NCBI GenBank assembly: GCA_902651635.1
Contig: CACRSC010000018.1
Span: 280,060 to 329,866, forward strand
From: Mastigamoeba balamuthi
Taxonomy: Eukaryota > Evosea > Mastigamoebida > Mastigamoebidae
Length of the DNA stretch: 49,807 nucleotides
Direction: 5' to 3'
How positions within the stretch are numbered: position 1 is the stretch's first letter; the number at the start of each line of letters is the position of its first letter. A model generated the notes under the pieces. That model made no database searches. It saw only the letters and a list, made by a program, of their open reading frames with translations, and was not told the DNA's origin. Positions 1-8,609 of the stretch are shown one piece after another. Position numbers and translations under genes: made by a program.

Positions 1-729
1 TGCACACTGGTCTGAGGTGCTGTCACACAGTCGTACTTCGGCTCCATTGAGCACACATGCCTGATGAGGCTCAGCTTCTCCTTCTGTAGTAACAAGCCGT
101 CCTCTTCCTCTTCCACCTCGCTGTTCTCTGATGAGCTGTCCGAGCTTCCCTCCTGTTCGACCTGGCTGCCTAGGCACAAGGCAGCTGTCCTCTGCCTGTC
201 TTCTGCCATTTTCCCACAACGACCCTTGTCTCCTTCCAGCTGTGGCGGTTTCTCCTCATGGGCAGTCCTCGACTGCTGTCCCTCATCCAGCATGCCCTCC
301 ATTGCTGCCTCGGCCACTATGGCAGCAAACTGCCTGGACTGGCTGACGTGGCTCCACTCTCTCTTTGCTGCTCTTATAATAGTTAATAATGTGATTTGAA
401 TTGAATAGTGTTCTCAATAAAATACCTGTGCTGTCCACAACAAACTGGCGTTTGTTCTCTGCTGCTTTGGCCTGGCTCCAGGCAGCTGCCCTGTCTGCAA
501 CGAACAGAGCAGACCATCTGCTTGATGTTGCATTCCATTTCTCGGGGCGATGGTGACTGCCCATGTGCCCAGCCCTCTGCAGGTGATACTGTGATATGTA
601 GTACCTGTTACATGCACTGCAGCAGTATGCCTTGTGCTCCCAGGCAACATCTCTCTGATGTTGCCTGGATGCCATCTGTGCACAAGGCTCATCTGCTGTG
701 GCTTCCTGAGAACCTGCTTCTCTCTGCAT
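1..729 (-). CDS. Partial gene of a dispersed unknown family, cysteine/histidine-rich N-terminus
   Basis: Two open exons can be joined on the minus strand: 729-427 and 370 running off the window start. The 56-bp intron has a GT donor (GTATTT), an AG acceptor and matching phase (1). Exon 1 holds a CxxC...H...HH cluster (CSACNRYY then GHMGSHH) that resembles, but does not cleanly match, a C2H2 or BED-type zinc finger. Exon 2 stays open for about 123 codons, turns acidic (SENSEVEEEEDG) and ends in KYDCVTAPQTS. That last motif recurs at 14390, where it runs directly into TLREYQERRAELQ, which in turn begins the ORF at 10064. The three loci are therefore pieces of one family. The true start may lie upstream of the ATG at 729. 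Function is unknown; it could be a transposon-encoded protein or a multicopy host gene. Confidence 0.5.
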
Positions 730-778
730 TGCTGCTCACCTGTCTGTCCAGCTAGCATAGCACGCAAATGACACAAAC

Positions 779-985
779 AAAAATAACTATCTGCCACTGA
801 ATCACATAGACTTCCACAACATGCCACTACGCAGCCTTCGCTACACACTGTTGCAACTCAGCCTTTCTCTACACACCACTACGTATGGGTCCGCTACGCA
901 CAGCTACACTAATCCTCCACTACATGCTGCTACATGTAGTGGAGTTGCTTCTGCTATGGAATGTAAACGTGATCGACATGAGTGG
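779..985 (+). repeat. CTGCTACAC-type element, type I, short copy
   Basis: The left end (ACTATCTGCCACTGAATC) and right end (TGTAAACGTGATCGACATG) flank about 150 bp of degenerate CTRCTACACACYRCTACG units. The same two ends, in the opposite orientation, bound the larger copy at 13954-14383, which defines this as one element with a variable core. The right-end word occurs again at about 38985. No transposase and no clear target-site duplication are visible. Confidence 0.65.
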
Positions 986-1329
986 ACCAAGGTCAACTAC
1001 CACCCCCTGACCCTGAGTGAAGGTATTAACTCTTTCCCCTCTCTCTTGTTCTCTCTTACCACGTTTCATCTGACTTTCCCTACAGGTCAGACATAAGAGA
1101 GAACTGTGATGATGACATCCAGGCTGTCTGGCCACTGGAGTTCCAGACACTGTTCGCTGCACTCCCCCTGGTGAGGAAGGGGGTGTGTGAGCACATCCAG
1201 GCCACTGGAGTTCCAGACCTCCTCTCACTTGAACGTTTTCTGCTGCCCTGGGCTCCTCTCCCCCAAAAGCAAAAACATGACTTGCCTGCCCTTTTGATGG
1301 AAGTTAACAATTGTTGTTTATTCAATTGA
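956..1329 (+). CDS. Hypothetical two-exon gene
   Basis: An ATG at 956 opens exon 1 (to 1021, ending ...LTLSE). The intron starts GTATTAAC and ends CAGGTCAG; exon 2 (1092-1329) continues in phase as DIRENCDDDIQAVWPLEFQ... to a stop. Exon 2 has a credible amino-acid mix and contains a tandem echo (GGCCACTGGAGTTCCAGAC occurs twice, about 70 bp apart). Its 3' part (QKQKHDLPAL) is repeated, inverted and frame-damaged, at about 37440-37500, so it belongs to a dispersed family. The ATG lies in the right terminus of the neighbouring CTGCTACAC element, so the 5' end may differ. No recognised domain. Confidence 0.4.
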
Positions 1330-1527
1330 TTTAGATGTAGGGGTTTAAGTGGGTAGATGGGCTCACAAAATATGTAGCTGCACGTAGTGCCTTCATGTGT
1401 AGCAGTGCATAGCACCTTCATACGTAGCAGCGCATAGTGGACCCTCTGCTATGCCATGTAGTTCATTTATCCCACTACGCACTACTGTGGCAGGGTCTGC
1501 TATGCACTGCTACATTGCTTGACGTGC
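1210..1527 (-). repeat. CTGCTACAC-type element, type II, with flank (copy 1)
   Basis: Read on the minus strand it starts with CACGTCAAGCAATG, contains CTGCTACGTA/CACTATGC units and the word CACATGAAGGCACTACGTG, and continues into a flank with AAAAGGGCAGGCAAGTCATG. The same order occurs on the plus strand at 37097-37520. Its ends differ from those of type I, but the core vocabulary is shared. Confidence 0.6.
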
Positions 1528-2153
1528 AAGGACAACAACAACTGGTTGAAGCACTGTGTTCATCCAAATTCGCCCTTCAATTGTGATGCTGATAAGATCG
1601 AGGGCATGAAGAGAAGAGACCTCCTCCCTGCATCTTATGGCTTTCTTCAAAGCCTCGGCCACCTGCCACTATGGAAAAGTGTTAGAATCTGTGCACAGAG
1701 CTGCCAGTCGGTGGGTTCCCACTTGAATTTAGGACTGTACAGCACAGCCATGTACTTGGTAACAGCTCACACCAGAGTGTGGAGGTTTTCACCTTTCCAT
1801 AGCCATACAGTAGCAGCTGGACTAGACAGCACAGTGTGCACAGACGGGGGCAGGGGGCGGAAGGGGGGGCCGCAGACATACGTGACAGTTGAGGGTGAAT
1901 GCTGGGGTGAGTAGAGAGTATTTTTAGGGTATCAGAAAATATCAGGCTAAGTACGTCATCATATGAATCAATTTTAGTGAAAAAACTGAGAATAATGGCA
2001 ATGTCACATCGCGTCAACTGCATCATGCACTGCATGTGCATAAAACACATTTTGTGCTTATAGCTCATTCATTTGCTAAATACGCATTGCTACATTTGCT
2101 GCACTCGCTAAAAGCCCAGCCAACCTTACTCACCAAAAACCCAGCCAACCAAC
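1528..2153. other. Intergenic; one dispersed coding fragment
   Basis: No gene is supported. Positions about 1588-1675 resemble 36770-36858: on the minus strand both read as a degenerate peptide around VAEALKKA and HALDL. The remainder is unremarkable apart from a G-rich run near 1850-1872. Confidence 0.4.
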
Positions 2154-2987
2154 ATGGTCAAGTCCCAGGACAATCCCATCATTGCTGCAAATATTGCCAG
2201 GCAGCAGTGTCTCCTTCACAAGCTGGACAAGTCCATTGCCAAAGCACACTGGGGGTACCCTGTTCAATTCCTGGAACGGGTATTACAGTGTTATGAAGGG
2301 CAAGACACCTCCTTCAAGAAGCTGGGAGACCTGCTGGACCTGCTGCTATACTTCAAATGCTATGGAGTGCTTGCCTCTGAGACATCCCTGGAGGCTCCTG
2401 ACCCAAGCAACTTCTGGTGCACGATGGCTCGATGCTGGCTCTACCTGGCAGAGCATGTCAACAAGATGAAGGTAAGGCCCACATAAATTAACAACACAAC
2501 ACAATTTTGATTCGTCTAAAAGAAATCAGTATAATTCATTATTAAATCAATTGATAATTTAGGGCATGCGTGCACCCATTTGCCAATTTATTCTAAAAAT
2601 GTTAAACATGTATTTATCAATTCAATTGTATATTAAAAATGCAACAACCTGATTACTAATTTTCGAAAAAATGCACAGAGTGTATGGAATGCCTGGACTT
2701 CTGCAGAAAATGCCTATGTCAGTGTCCCGAGCAGTGAGCTCCTGACCCCCTTCAAGCACGCCTCTCTGTTTGACTCTGTCAATGGAAGACGAAGGACAAC
2801 TGCACTCAAGTACACCAGGTTCGAACGCCAGTGGAACCGTGTTCACAGGCACTGGAGAAGCAGGGTAGAGCACTACCTGGGCTTCATGTCCCGATTCAAC
2901 ATCGTGCTACAATCGCTACTTGTCGTTTTTTGCTGGAGTAATAAAACAAGCTCGTCATTGATACACTTCCTCTCACTACAGTATTAA
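2154..2987 (+). CDS. Hypothetical two-exon protein, about 208 aa
   Basis: Exon 1 (2154-2471) begins at an ATG and ends AAG|GTAAGG. The intron is AT-rich (about 207 bp), and exon 2 (2679-2987) starts after CACAG in the same phase (0) and runs to TAA. Together they encode about 208 residues with a natural composition: a helical first half (LLHKLDKSIAKAHWGYPV, LGDLLDLLLYFKCYGV) and an Arg/Trp-rich segment (RFERQWNRVHRHWRSRVEHY), then a hydrophobic tail. I do not recognise the family. It lies in a transposon-rich tract and could be an element-encoded protein. Its donor matches textbook GTAAG, unlike the GTGCG donors of the GC-rich genes. Confidence 0.5.
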
Positions 2988-3152
2988 CACACAGAAACAG
3001 AGTTTGAATAAAACCGCCTTCTCAGAGACCTCCAAAAATGACGATTTTCGATTCTTGAAGTCCCCGCACCGAAAGATCTTGGCAGGCACTTTTTGTTGTT
3101 ATCCGCAAGCGGTGACCCCAGCAGCCCGAAATCCAGAAAAAACTCCTTTGGG

Positions 3153-4670
3153 ATGAAGACGCGGCTGGGCTTCGTCGCGAACTCGTCGTGCACCTCGTTC
3201 ATCGCGTTCACGCACGACAAGCTGCCCCTGCAGGCGGGCGCTCTCTCGGACGCCGCCAAGCCCGTCATCCTCCAGGAGCACTTTGGTGTGCACCGGTGGC
3301 TCTCCCCGGGTGGCAAATACGACTGCGTGCGCCTGCGCGAGATCACGCCCGAGCTCGTCGCCGAGGCCCGGCTCGTCGCCGCCATAGTCACCAAGCGCTG
3401 CCCAGACTGCCTCAAGGTCTCTGCCGACGCGCAGAAACCGCAACTCTGGCTATGCGGCGCGTGCAGGGAGCGCCGCTTCGACGCCGCCCGCAGGTTCCTC
3501 CCGAGGCCAGCGCCCGAGACCAAGCAGCAGGCCAGTCCTGTCGCTCTGGCGGCGAACGGCGACTCCCTCAAGCGCGCGCGCACAGAGGAGGAGAGCGGCG
3601 CCGAGCCGCTGATGCTGCCGCAGCTGCCGGGCCCCGTGCTGTGCCACATACTCGAGCAGATAGGCCAGGGGATGTTCGAGGCGCTGGTGGCCGCCTCGGG
3701 CGTGTGCCGCGCGTGGAGGGCCGCGGTGATGTCGTCGGACGCGCTGTGGCGCACGGCGGCGCACCGCCTCTGCGAGCGCTTCTCCTCCAGGCCGCCGCCG
3801 CAGCTGGCGCTGCCCGCGGACGCCGCGCTCACTGGCGTGCGGACGTGGCGCGAGCTCCTGCGCGCTGTCCACACGGAGACCGTCCTTCTGTACGGGGACA
3901 ATCTGTTCGGCTGGAGCTCCCCGCTGGGCAGTGCTCTCTGCGACTGCGCACTAGGGCGGCTCTCGAGGGACGGGCTTATGTATACCAAGAACAGGGCGAG
4001 GAGGGCCGCGCGGCTCGTCGAGGTGTACGCAGGCGGGACGACTGCCTGCGGGTTCCTGAACGACGAGACTCACGGGGGGGCAGGGGGACGACCNCTGGTG
4101 GCCGCCTCGGGCGTGTGCCGCGCGTGGAGGGCCGCGGTGATGTCGTCGGACGCGCTGTGGCGCACGGCGGCGCACCGCCTCTGCAAGCGCTTCTCCTCCA
4201 AGCCGCCGCCGCCGCTGGCGCTGCCCGCGGACGCCGCGCTCACTGGCGTGCGGACGTGGCGCGAGCTCCTGCGCGCTGTCCACACGGAGACCGTCCTTCT
4301 GTACAGGGACAATCTGTTCGGCTGGAGCTCCCCGCTGCGCAGTGCTCTCCGCGACTGCGCACTAGGGCGGCTCATGAGGATCGGGCCTTCCATGCACCAT
4401 GCGAGGAGGGCCGCGCGGCTCGTCGAGGTGTACGCAGGCGGGACGGCCGCCTGCGGGTTCCTGAACGACGAGACTCACGGGGGGCAGGGGACGACCGTGG
4501 TCCGCGGCAAGTTCAAGGGAGTCGTGTGGGGCAGCATGGAGGAAAACAGCGAGTGCTCAGACAGCGTCCTGGATGAAAGCGAAGACGAAGAAGAAGAGGA
4601 GGAGAAGGAAGGGGTTATATGCTTGCATGAGTTGCGCCCCTACAGTGACTCGGACATGACCGACAGTTAA
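3153..4670 (+). CDS. F-box protein with GFVxNSS-type N-terminus (internal assembly join)
   Basis: The ATG at 3153 opens a long GC-rich frame. Residues 1-20 contain MKTRLGFVANSSCTSF, a motif otherwise familiar at the start of many bacterial and phage hypothetical proteins. A double CxxC pair (CPDC ... CGAC) at about 90-115 may bind zinc. An F-box-like segment follows (LPGPVLCHILEQIG then CRAWRAAVMSSDALWR), suggesting an SCF substrate receptor. The C-terminus is very acidic (EDEEEEEEKEG). The base at 4094 is N, and sequence on each side (about 3685-4093 and 4095-4500) is a 400-bp near-repeat with scattered differences, so the true protein probably has one copy and about 370-390 residues rather than about 505. 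The substrate-recognition region is not identifiable. Confidence 0.7.
   Translation: MKTRLGFVANSSCTSFIAFTHDKLPLQAGALSDAAKPVILQEHFGVHRWLSPGGKYDCVRLREITPELVAEARLVAAIVTKRCPDCLKVSADAQKPQLWLCGACRERRFDAARRFLPRPAPETKQQASPVALAANGDSLKRARTEEESGAEPLMLPQLPGPVLCHILEQIGQGMFEALVAASGVCRAWRAAVMSSDALWRTAAHRLCERFSSRPPPQLALPADAALTGVRTWRELLRAVHTETVLLYGDNLFGWSSPLGSALCDCALGRLSRDGLMYTKNRARRAARLVEVYAGGTTACGFLNDETHGGAGGRXLVAASGVCRAWRAAVMSSDALWRTAAHRLCKRFSSKPPPPLALPADAALTGVRTWRELLRAVHTETVLLYRDNLFGWSSPLRSALRDCALGRLMRIGPSMHHARRAARLVEVYAGGTAACGFLNDETHGGQGTTVVRGKFKGVVWGSMEENSECSDSVLDESEDEEEEEEKEGVICLHELRPYSDSDMTDS
3685..4500 (+). repeat. Approximately 410-bp near-duplicate flanking an N at 4094
   Basis: Both halves start at CTGGTGGCCGCCTCGGGC and follow the same order through CTGAACGACGAGACTCACGG. 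They differ at roughly 5% of positions plus a more divergent patch near 3963-3990 versus 4373-4400. The single N between them suggests that two overlapping, allelic or paralogous contigs were butted together. Confidence 0.7.
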
Positions 4671-5109
4671 CCAGTGACGTGGTGGGCTTGCCATGAAACA
4701 GCAGCAAGAAACTTGCTCACTCCTTTGAGGCTTCTGTGCATTCTTTCCTCAAATCAGTGAAATCTGACTGAAGACTCAAGAAGGATTAATGAGTGTCGTG
4801 CATGATGTGAGAGTGCCTGGGAGGCATCAGGCTCTCTTACCAGATTTCGTTTCTTCAGACTCAAGATGGCCTTTCTCTCACCCAAGTTGAGCAAGAGGAG
4901 CTGTTGCCGCATGCAACTGTGCTGGAGAGGCATTTGAGGCATTCTCAATGGGCCAGGACCTCATGCTCAACATGATCAAGCTCTTTTTGCACACAGACAT
5001 CGAGAGCTATGCCACTTCCTGATTGTGGACAAGGCCCAGTCATCTTCTTCATTTTATCCAGATAAGTTCGCCTATGGGCATGCCCGCAGCAAACCCAGTG
5101 GCGTACAAA
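4671..5109. other. Intergenic, no gene seen
   Basis: AT-richer sequence directly after the F-box gene stop. Short ORFs only, with no recognisable domain or repeat; the GC content drops abruptly here. Confidence 0.4.
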
Positions 5110-5985
5110 ACTCACTGAAATCATAGGCATAGCCCCCTCTGAGCTAAAACAGTGGGCACATGCCCAATCCGTTAAATACAAAGATGCCACCCCCATGCAC
5201 TACACATTGGCATACGGCGCCTGGGTGAAGAACCAACAATCAGATAAACAACAAAAAATTCAGAAGGAGTGGGTTGCTACCATGCGAGACTGGCTGGAAG
5301 ATATAAGCCATAAAGACAACCAAATGGCGCACAAAGCACAAAAAAGACAAATACCAGGAGATACCCCCAAATCCCCCTTCAACTGCCCGGACATCACCCA
5401 CTCAGCCAAGTACTACAAACCTGCAGGAAAAACCCACAGACCTTTCATAGTCACAGAACTGACTGATAATGACATGTGATACAATAAGATACCTGTATCA
5501 CATGCCCCATCCAAAAAGCCAACCCAGAGACAACTGTCCTTCACAGCCCCCAAGCTGGACCACCCAGCACCACCCATCTCACAACAGACAGTATAAGGGG
5601 CAGAACCAACCCCCACCACGACCCACAAACGAAAAACACCTGACACACCAGCCCTCGTGGCACCAGATGACATTGTCATTAAAAGAGCAATCAAATGCTG
5701 CTGCATCCCCAATGTTGACTATAACCACATGATAATCAGCCTGTTCAACAGATACATAGACAAAGTGATGAACCAAAAACAGGACACAGTACTGGAACCA
5801 GTCTTCTCAGAACCGCCCCTGGACATACCCCCCAAGCCCCACAACACACATGCCCCTCCCAGACTCACCACCCACCGTAACCCCCTTCCCTCCTACTCCA
5901 ATGCCCCTGGCTCGAAAGAGCTCATCCCTTACTGGTAGCAGAATGGGAAACGAAGATATTTCATTTCATTTCATTCAGATAAGTT
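5110..5985 (+). mobile_element. Non-LTR retrotransposon 3' fragment (copy 1)
   Basis: From ATCATAGGCATAGCCCC onward the sequence parallels the minus strand of 42600-43500 through shared peptide pieces (KEWVATM, DWLED, SHKDNQ, KRQIPGDT) and ends with the shared 3' block CCAATGCCCCTGGC ... TAGCAGAATGGGAAACGA. After this it carries a TTTCATTTCATTTCATT tail, typical of a LINE 3' end. All frames are interrupted. Only the 3' end is present, as expected from 5' truncation during target-primed reverse transcription. Confidence 0.6.
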
Positions 5986-6531
5986 CTGGGCACACACAAG
6001 AAAGAAGACAAACACATTCACAAAGGAGGAGATATGCTCTTTTCTGACTTTTCCTGACAGAAAGGTATGAGATAAGCTTATCCTGCTGTTCAGCATCTTC
6101 TGTCTGAGAAGAATGAATAATGTGACCAAACTGTCATAGGAGGAGATCACGAAGAACATCCATTACCAGGCCTACAGCTTCAGCTCACACTGGTGAAGGT
6201 GCTAGTGGTATAAGCTATATGTCTTTGCAGCCAAACGTACCATTTTACCAGTTTCACAAAAATGCTCAGATGACTAGAAAGTCAGAATAATCTAACTTTG
6301 TGGAAAAAAAGAAAAACATAAAGTCAGAAACAACTGACTTTTGGACTTTTAGTGAAAAAACAAAGTCAGAAATGACCAAAATATGTCTTTTTATATAAAA
6401 TTACAGAGGAAAAAGATTATAAAACATAAATGGAACTTTATAGTTAGAGAAATACAAAACCAGATGTGAGAAGGCATCATTGTTTGAATGATTTCAAAGC
6501 TCATGTAAAGGTCTAAGCTTTAAAGGACATC
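5986..6531. other. AT-rich intergenic with a dispersed motif
   Basis: Positions about 6208-6290 (TATGTCTTTGCAGCCAAA, TACCATTTTACCAGTTTC, AGTCAGAATAATC) recur next to the LINE 3' fragment at 41640-41720, so the flanking unit travels with that element family. A poly-A/AAAGTCAGAAA-rich stretch occupies 6290-6400. No gene. Confidence 0.4.
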
Positions 6532-8035
6532 TCAGTGTTTCTTGGCCGCAGGAGTCCTCCTTGGTGCCTTCCTGGTTGCTTCCTTGCAGTTCTCTCTGAA
6601 ACTGTTATTAGAAAAACAAAAAAAAAGCTGTACGGGTCTTGCGAGCTGGTGCCCTGGAAGTAGAAGTACGAGACCTCTTGCTTGCTCTTGCAGGTGTTTC
6701 TGAATCAAAAGTTAGAAACATAAAATAATAATAACATAGTACCAGGTTCGGGCTTCTCTGACTCACTGGAAACCTGTTAACTTGCACTGTCTTATTTAGA
6801 ACTGACCTCTTCCTCACTGACCTTGGCCTGTTCTGCCTTGGCCTACTTTTATTAGAAAAAAGTGAACAAATTACTAAATACCTCTTCCAGTCTGCGCTCT
6901 GCCTCTTCTCTGATTTTCCTCTCCTCTTCTAAACCAGAATCTGATGTTATTTGAGTGTTGTAGAAAGCAAAGTAGCAACTCTTTAAAGACCTTTCTGTGA
7001 TGCAGAAACAGACTCAAAAACCTCAGTGCTCTCTGAAGCTGCTTTCGAGGTCTGGGTTTCCTCAGGAATCTGGACTATGTGGGGTTGCTGGGTCTCCAAG
7101 AGCTGCTCATCTGCCTTGGTTTGCTTGTCTTTCTCAGGCTGCTCGGCTTCCTTGGGCTGCTTGTCTTCCTCTGGCTGCTTGTCTCCCTCTGGCTGCTCGG
7201 CTTCCTTGAGCTGCTTGTCTTCCTCTGGCTGCTTGTCTCCCTCTGGCTGCTTGTCTTCCTTGGACTGAGAGATTGCTGTAGTGGAGTCCCTCACTGATGT
7301 ACTGGTAGAACGCCCGTGCAATCTTGACACAGTGGTCCACCTGCATCTTAACTTTGTCAAGGCAATCCTGCTTCAGCTCAACTCCTGTATCTTCTTTATG
7401 TTATTTGTAAATGAAAAGTTTAAGTATCGCAATTACAACATTTCAAAAGTCTCACAGTTGTGACAATTCAAAAGTCTTGTAATCACAACATTTCAAAAGT
7501 ATCACGATCACAACAATTCAAAAGTATCGTGATTGCAACAATTCAAAAGTATCACGATTGCGACATTTCAAAAGTCTCGCAATTGTAATATTTCAAAAGT
7601 ATCACGATCATAACATTAACTAAGTATCACTCATATATATGAAGTGAAAAAAACTAACCTTTCCTCTCAGCATCCAAGTCTACTTCCTCCTTCCCCTGAG
7701 AAAGAGATAGAAAAGTAAGAAATATAGAAAAATAACAGAAAAGGTCTTACCTTGGACTTTGAAGCTGCTGCTGCCTTGACTTGTTTAGCAGCAGGTGCAA
7801 CTGCCTGGGGTGCCTGGGGTACCTGGGGTGCCTGGAGTGTCTGGACTGCCTGGGCTCCTACAGTTGCTGGTACAGTCTGAAGTGTCTGAGGAACCTGGGG
7901 ATCTTGGATGTCCTGAGGGGCCTGGAGGGCCTGGGGGGCCTGAAGGGCCTGGAGGGCATGGACTGCTTGGGCAGCAGGGGTTGCTGGAGCTGCTGGGGCT
8001 GTCTGTGGTAGTGGTCCATGGGCTGGTGTGGCCAT
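6532..8035 (-). CDS. Low-complexity, Lys/Gln/Pro/Ala-rich multi-exon protein (hypothetical)
   Basis: The minus-strand ATG at 8035 opens an exon rich in QALQAPQ/QVPQTLQ repeats, ending KSK before GTAAGACC. Short exons can be followed at about 7696-7660, 7400-6990, 6945-6893, 6850-6812 and 6710-6650, and the last ends at TGA 6532. Introns end in TTTTTCTAATAACAG-like sequences with a branch-point-like CTAAT just before the acceptor. The third exon contains about a dozen 18-bp repeats encoding hexapeptides such as DKQPEG, DKQPEE and AEQPEG. Later exons encode charged coiled-coil (EEERKIREEAERRLEE) and very basic peptide (RASKRSRTSTSRAPARK, KAPRRTPAAKKH) resembling histone/HMG tails. The exact exon joins are uncertain, especially in exon 3, where two frames look plausible. 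A nuclear or chromatin role is a guess from composition only. Confidence 0.4.
7435..7630 (+). repeat. Tandem ATTTCAAAAGTATCACGATCACAAC array (about 26-bp unit)
   Basis: About seven degenerate units built from CAATTCAAAAGT and a palindromic TCRCGATYGYGA-like core. The array lies inside an intron of the low-complexity gene. Units in inverse orientation recur at 8372-8480 and one degenerate unit at 41430-41480. Confidence 0.75.
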
Positions 8036-8079
8036 TGCACCAGATGCTTCAAAAGAGTCTTAAACTAACTAGATTTGTG

Positions 8080-8113
8080 ATAATATCATGATATTTAAAT
8101 ATCATGATATTAT
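8080..8113. repeat. Perfect 34-bp AT palindrome
   Basis: The half-site ATAATATCATGATATTT is followed immediately by its exact reverse complement, centred on TTTAAA. It lies 45 bp upstream of the putative start of the minus-strand low-complexity gene and could extrude as a cruciform or be a symmetric binding site. Confidence 0.9.
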
Positions 8114-8371
8114 GGAATATCATCATACTCAAAATTAGCCTCAACCTGTTACACCAATTGAATTAGCCAATTCACCTCAATTACTGCTTTTGATAGAAGT
8201 TGGAATGGATAGAGGACGGTCTGCTAAGATAGTCACATTTCCAATCCAAAAAAGAGTCAGGTGCCAGAGCAGCACTAGCAGTTCACCTAAGGTATTCTAT
8301 TTATAGTTTTCATTTAAATTAGAAAACAATTAATTGTTTTTTCATTTAAGATTTTTAAGTCTTGCAATCAT

Positions 8372-8480
8372 AATATTTTTGAAATGTAGTGATCGTGAGA
8401 CTTTTGAAATGTCGCAATCACGATACTTTTGAATTGTCATGATTGAGAGACTTTTGAAATGTTGTGATCCTAAGACTTGT
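8372..8480 (-). repeat. Inverted copy of the TTTCAAAAGT/CGATYG array
   Basis: Reads ACTTTTGAAATGTCGCAATCACGATACTT and relatives, i.e. the reverse complement of the 7435-7630 units, four or so copies. The two arrays face each other across the 5' part of the low-complexity gene. Confidence 0.7.
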
Positions 8481-8609
8481 TGTGATTATGATTCTGTTCA
8501 TTTGTAGTTATGAGTTTTTTTGTATAACTTTCACAATTACTAATGACTGGTTAATCTTGTAACATTTCTAGTAATCACAATCTTCTCACTTGTACTGTAA
8601 TAAACAGGA

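Larger units (their letters stand above)
8036..8609. other. Intergenic: palindrome plus inverted repeat array
   Basis: No gene is visible. This gap upstream of the low-complexity gene contains the 34-bp perfect palindrome and the inverted tandem array listed separately. The rest is AT-rich. Confidence 0.5.

Noticed and set aside
3188-4576. 462-codon plus-strand ORF
   Set aside because: Alternative frame of the F-box gene; Arg/Ala/Gly-rich with no domain.
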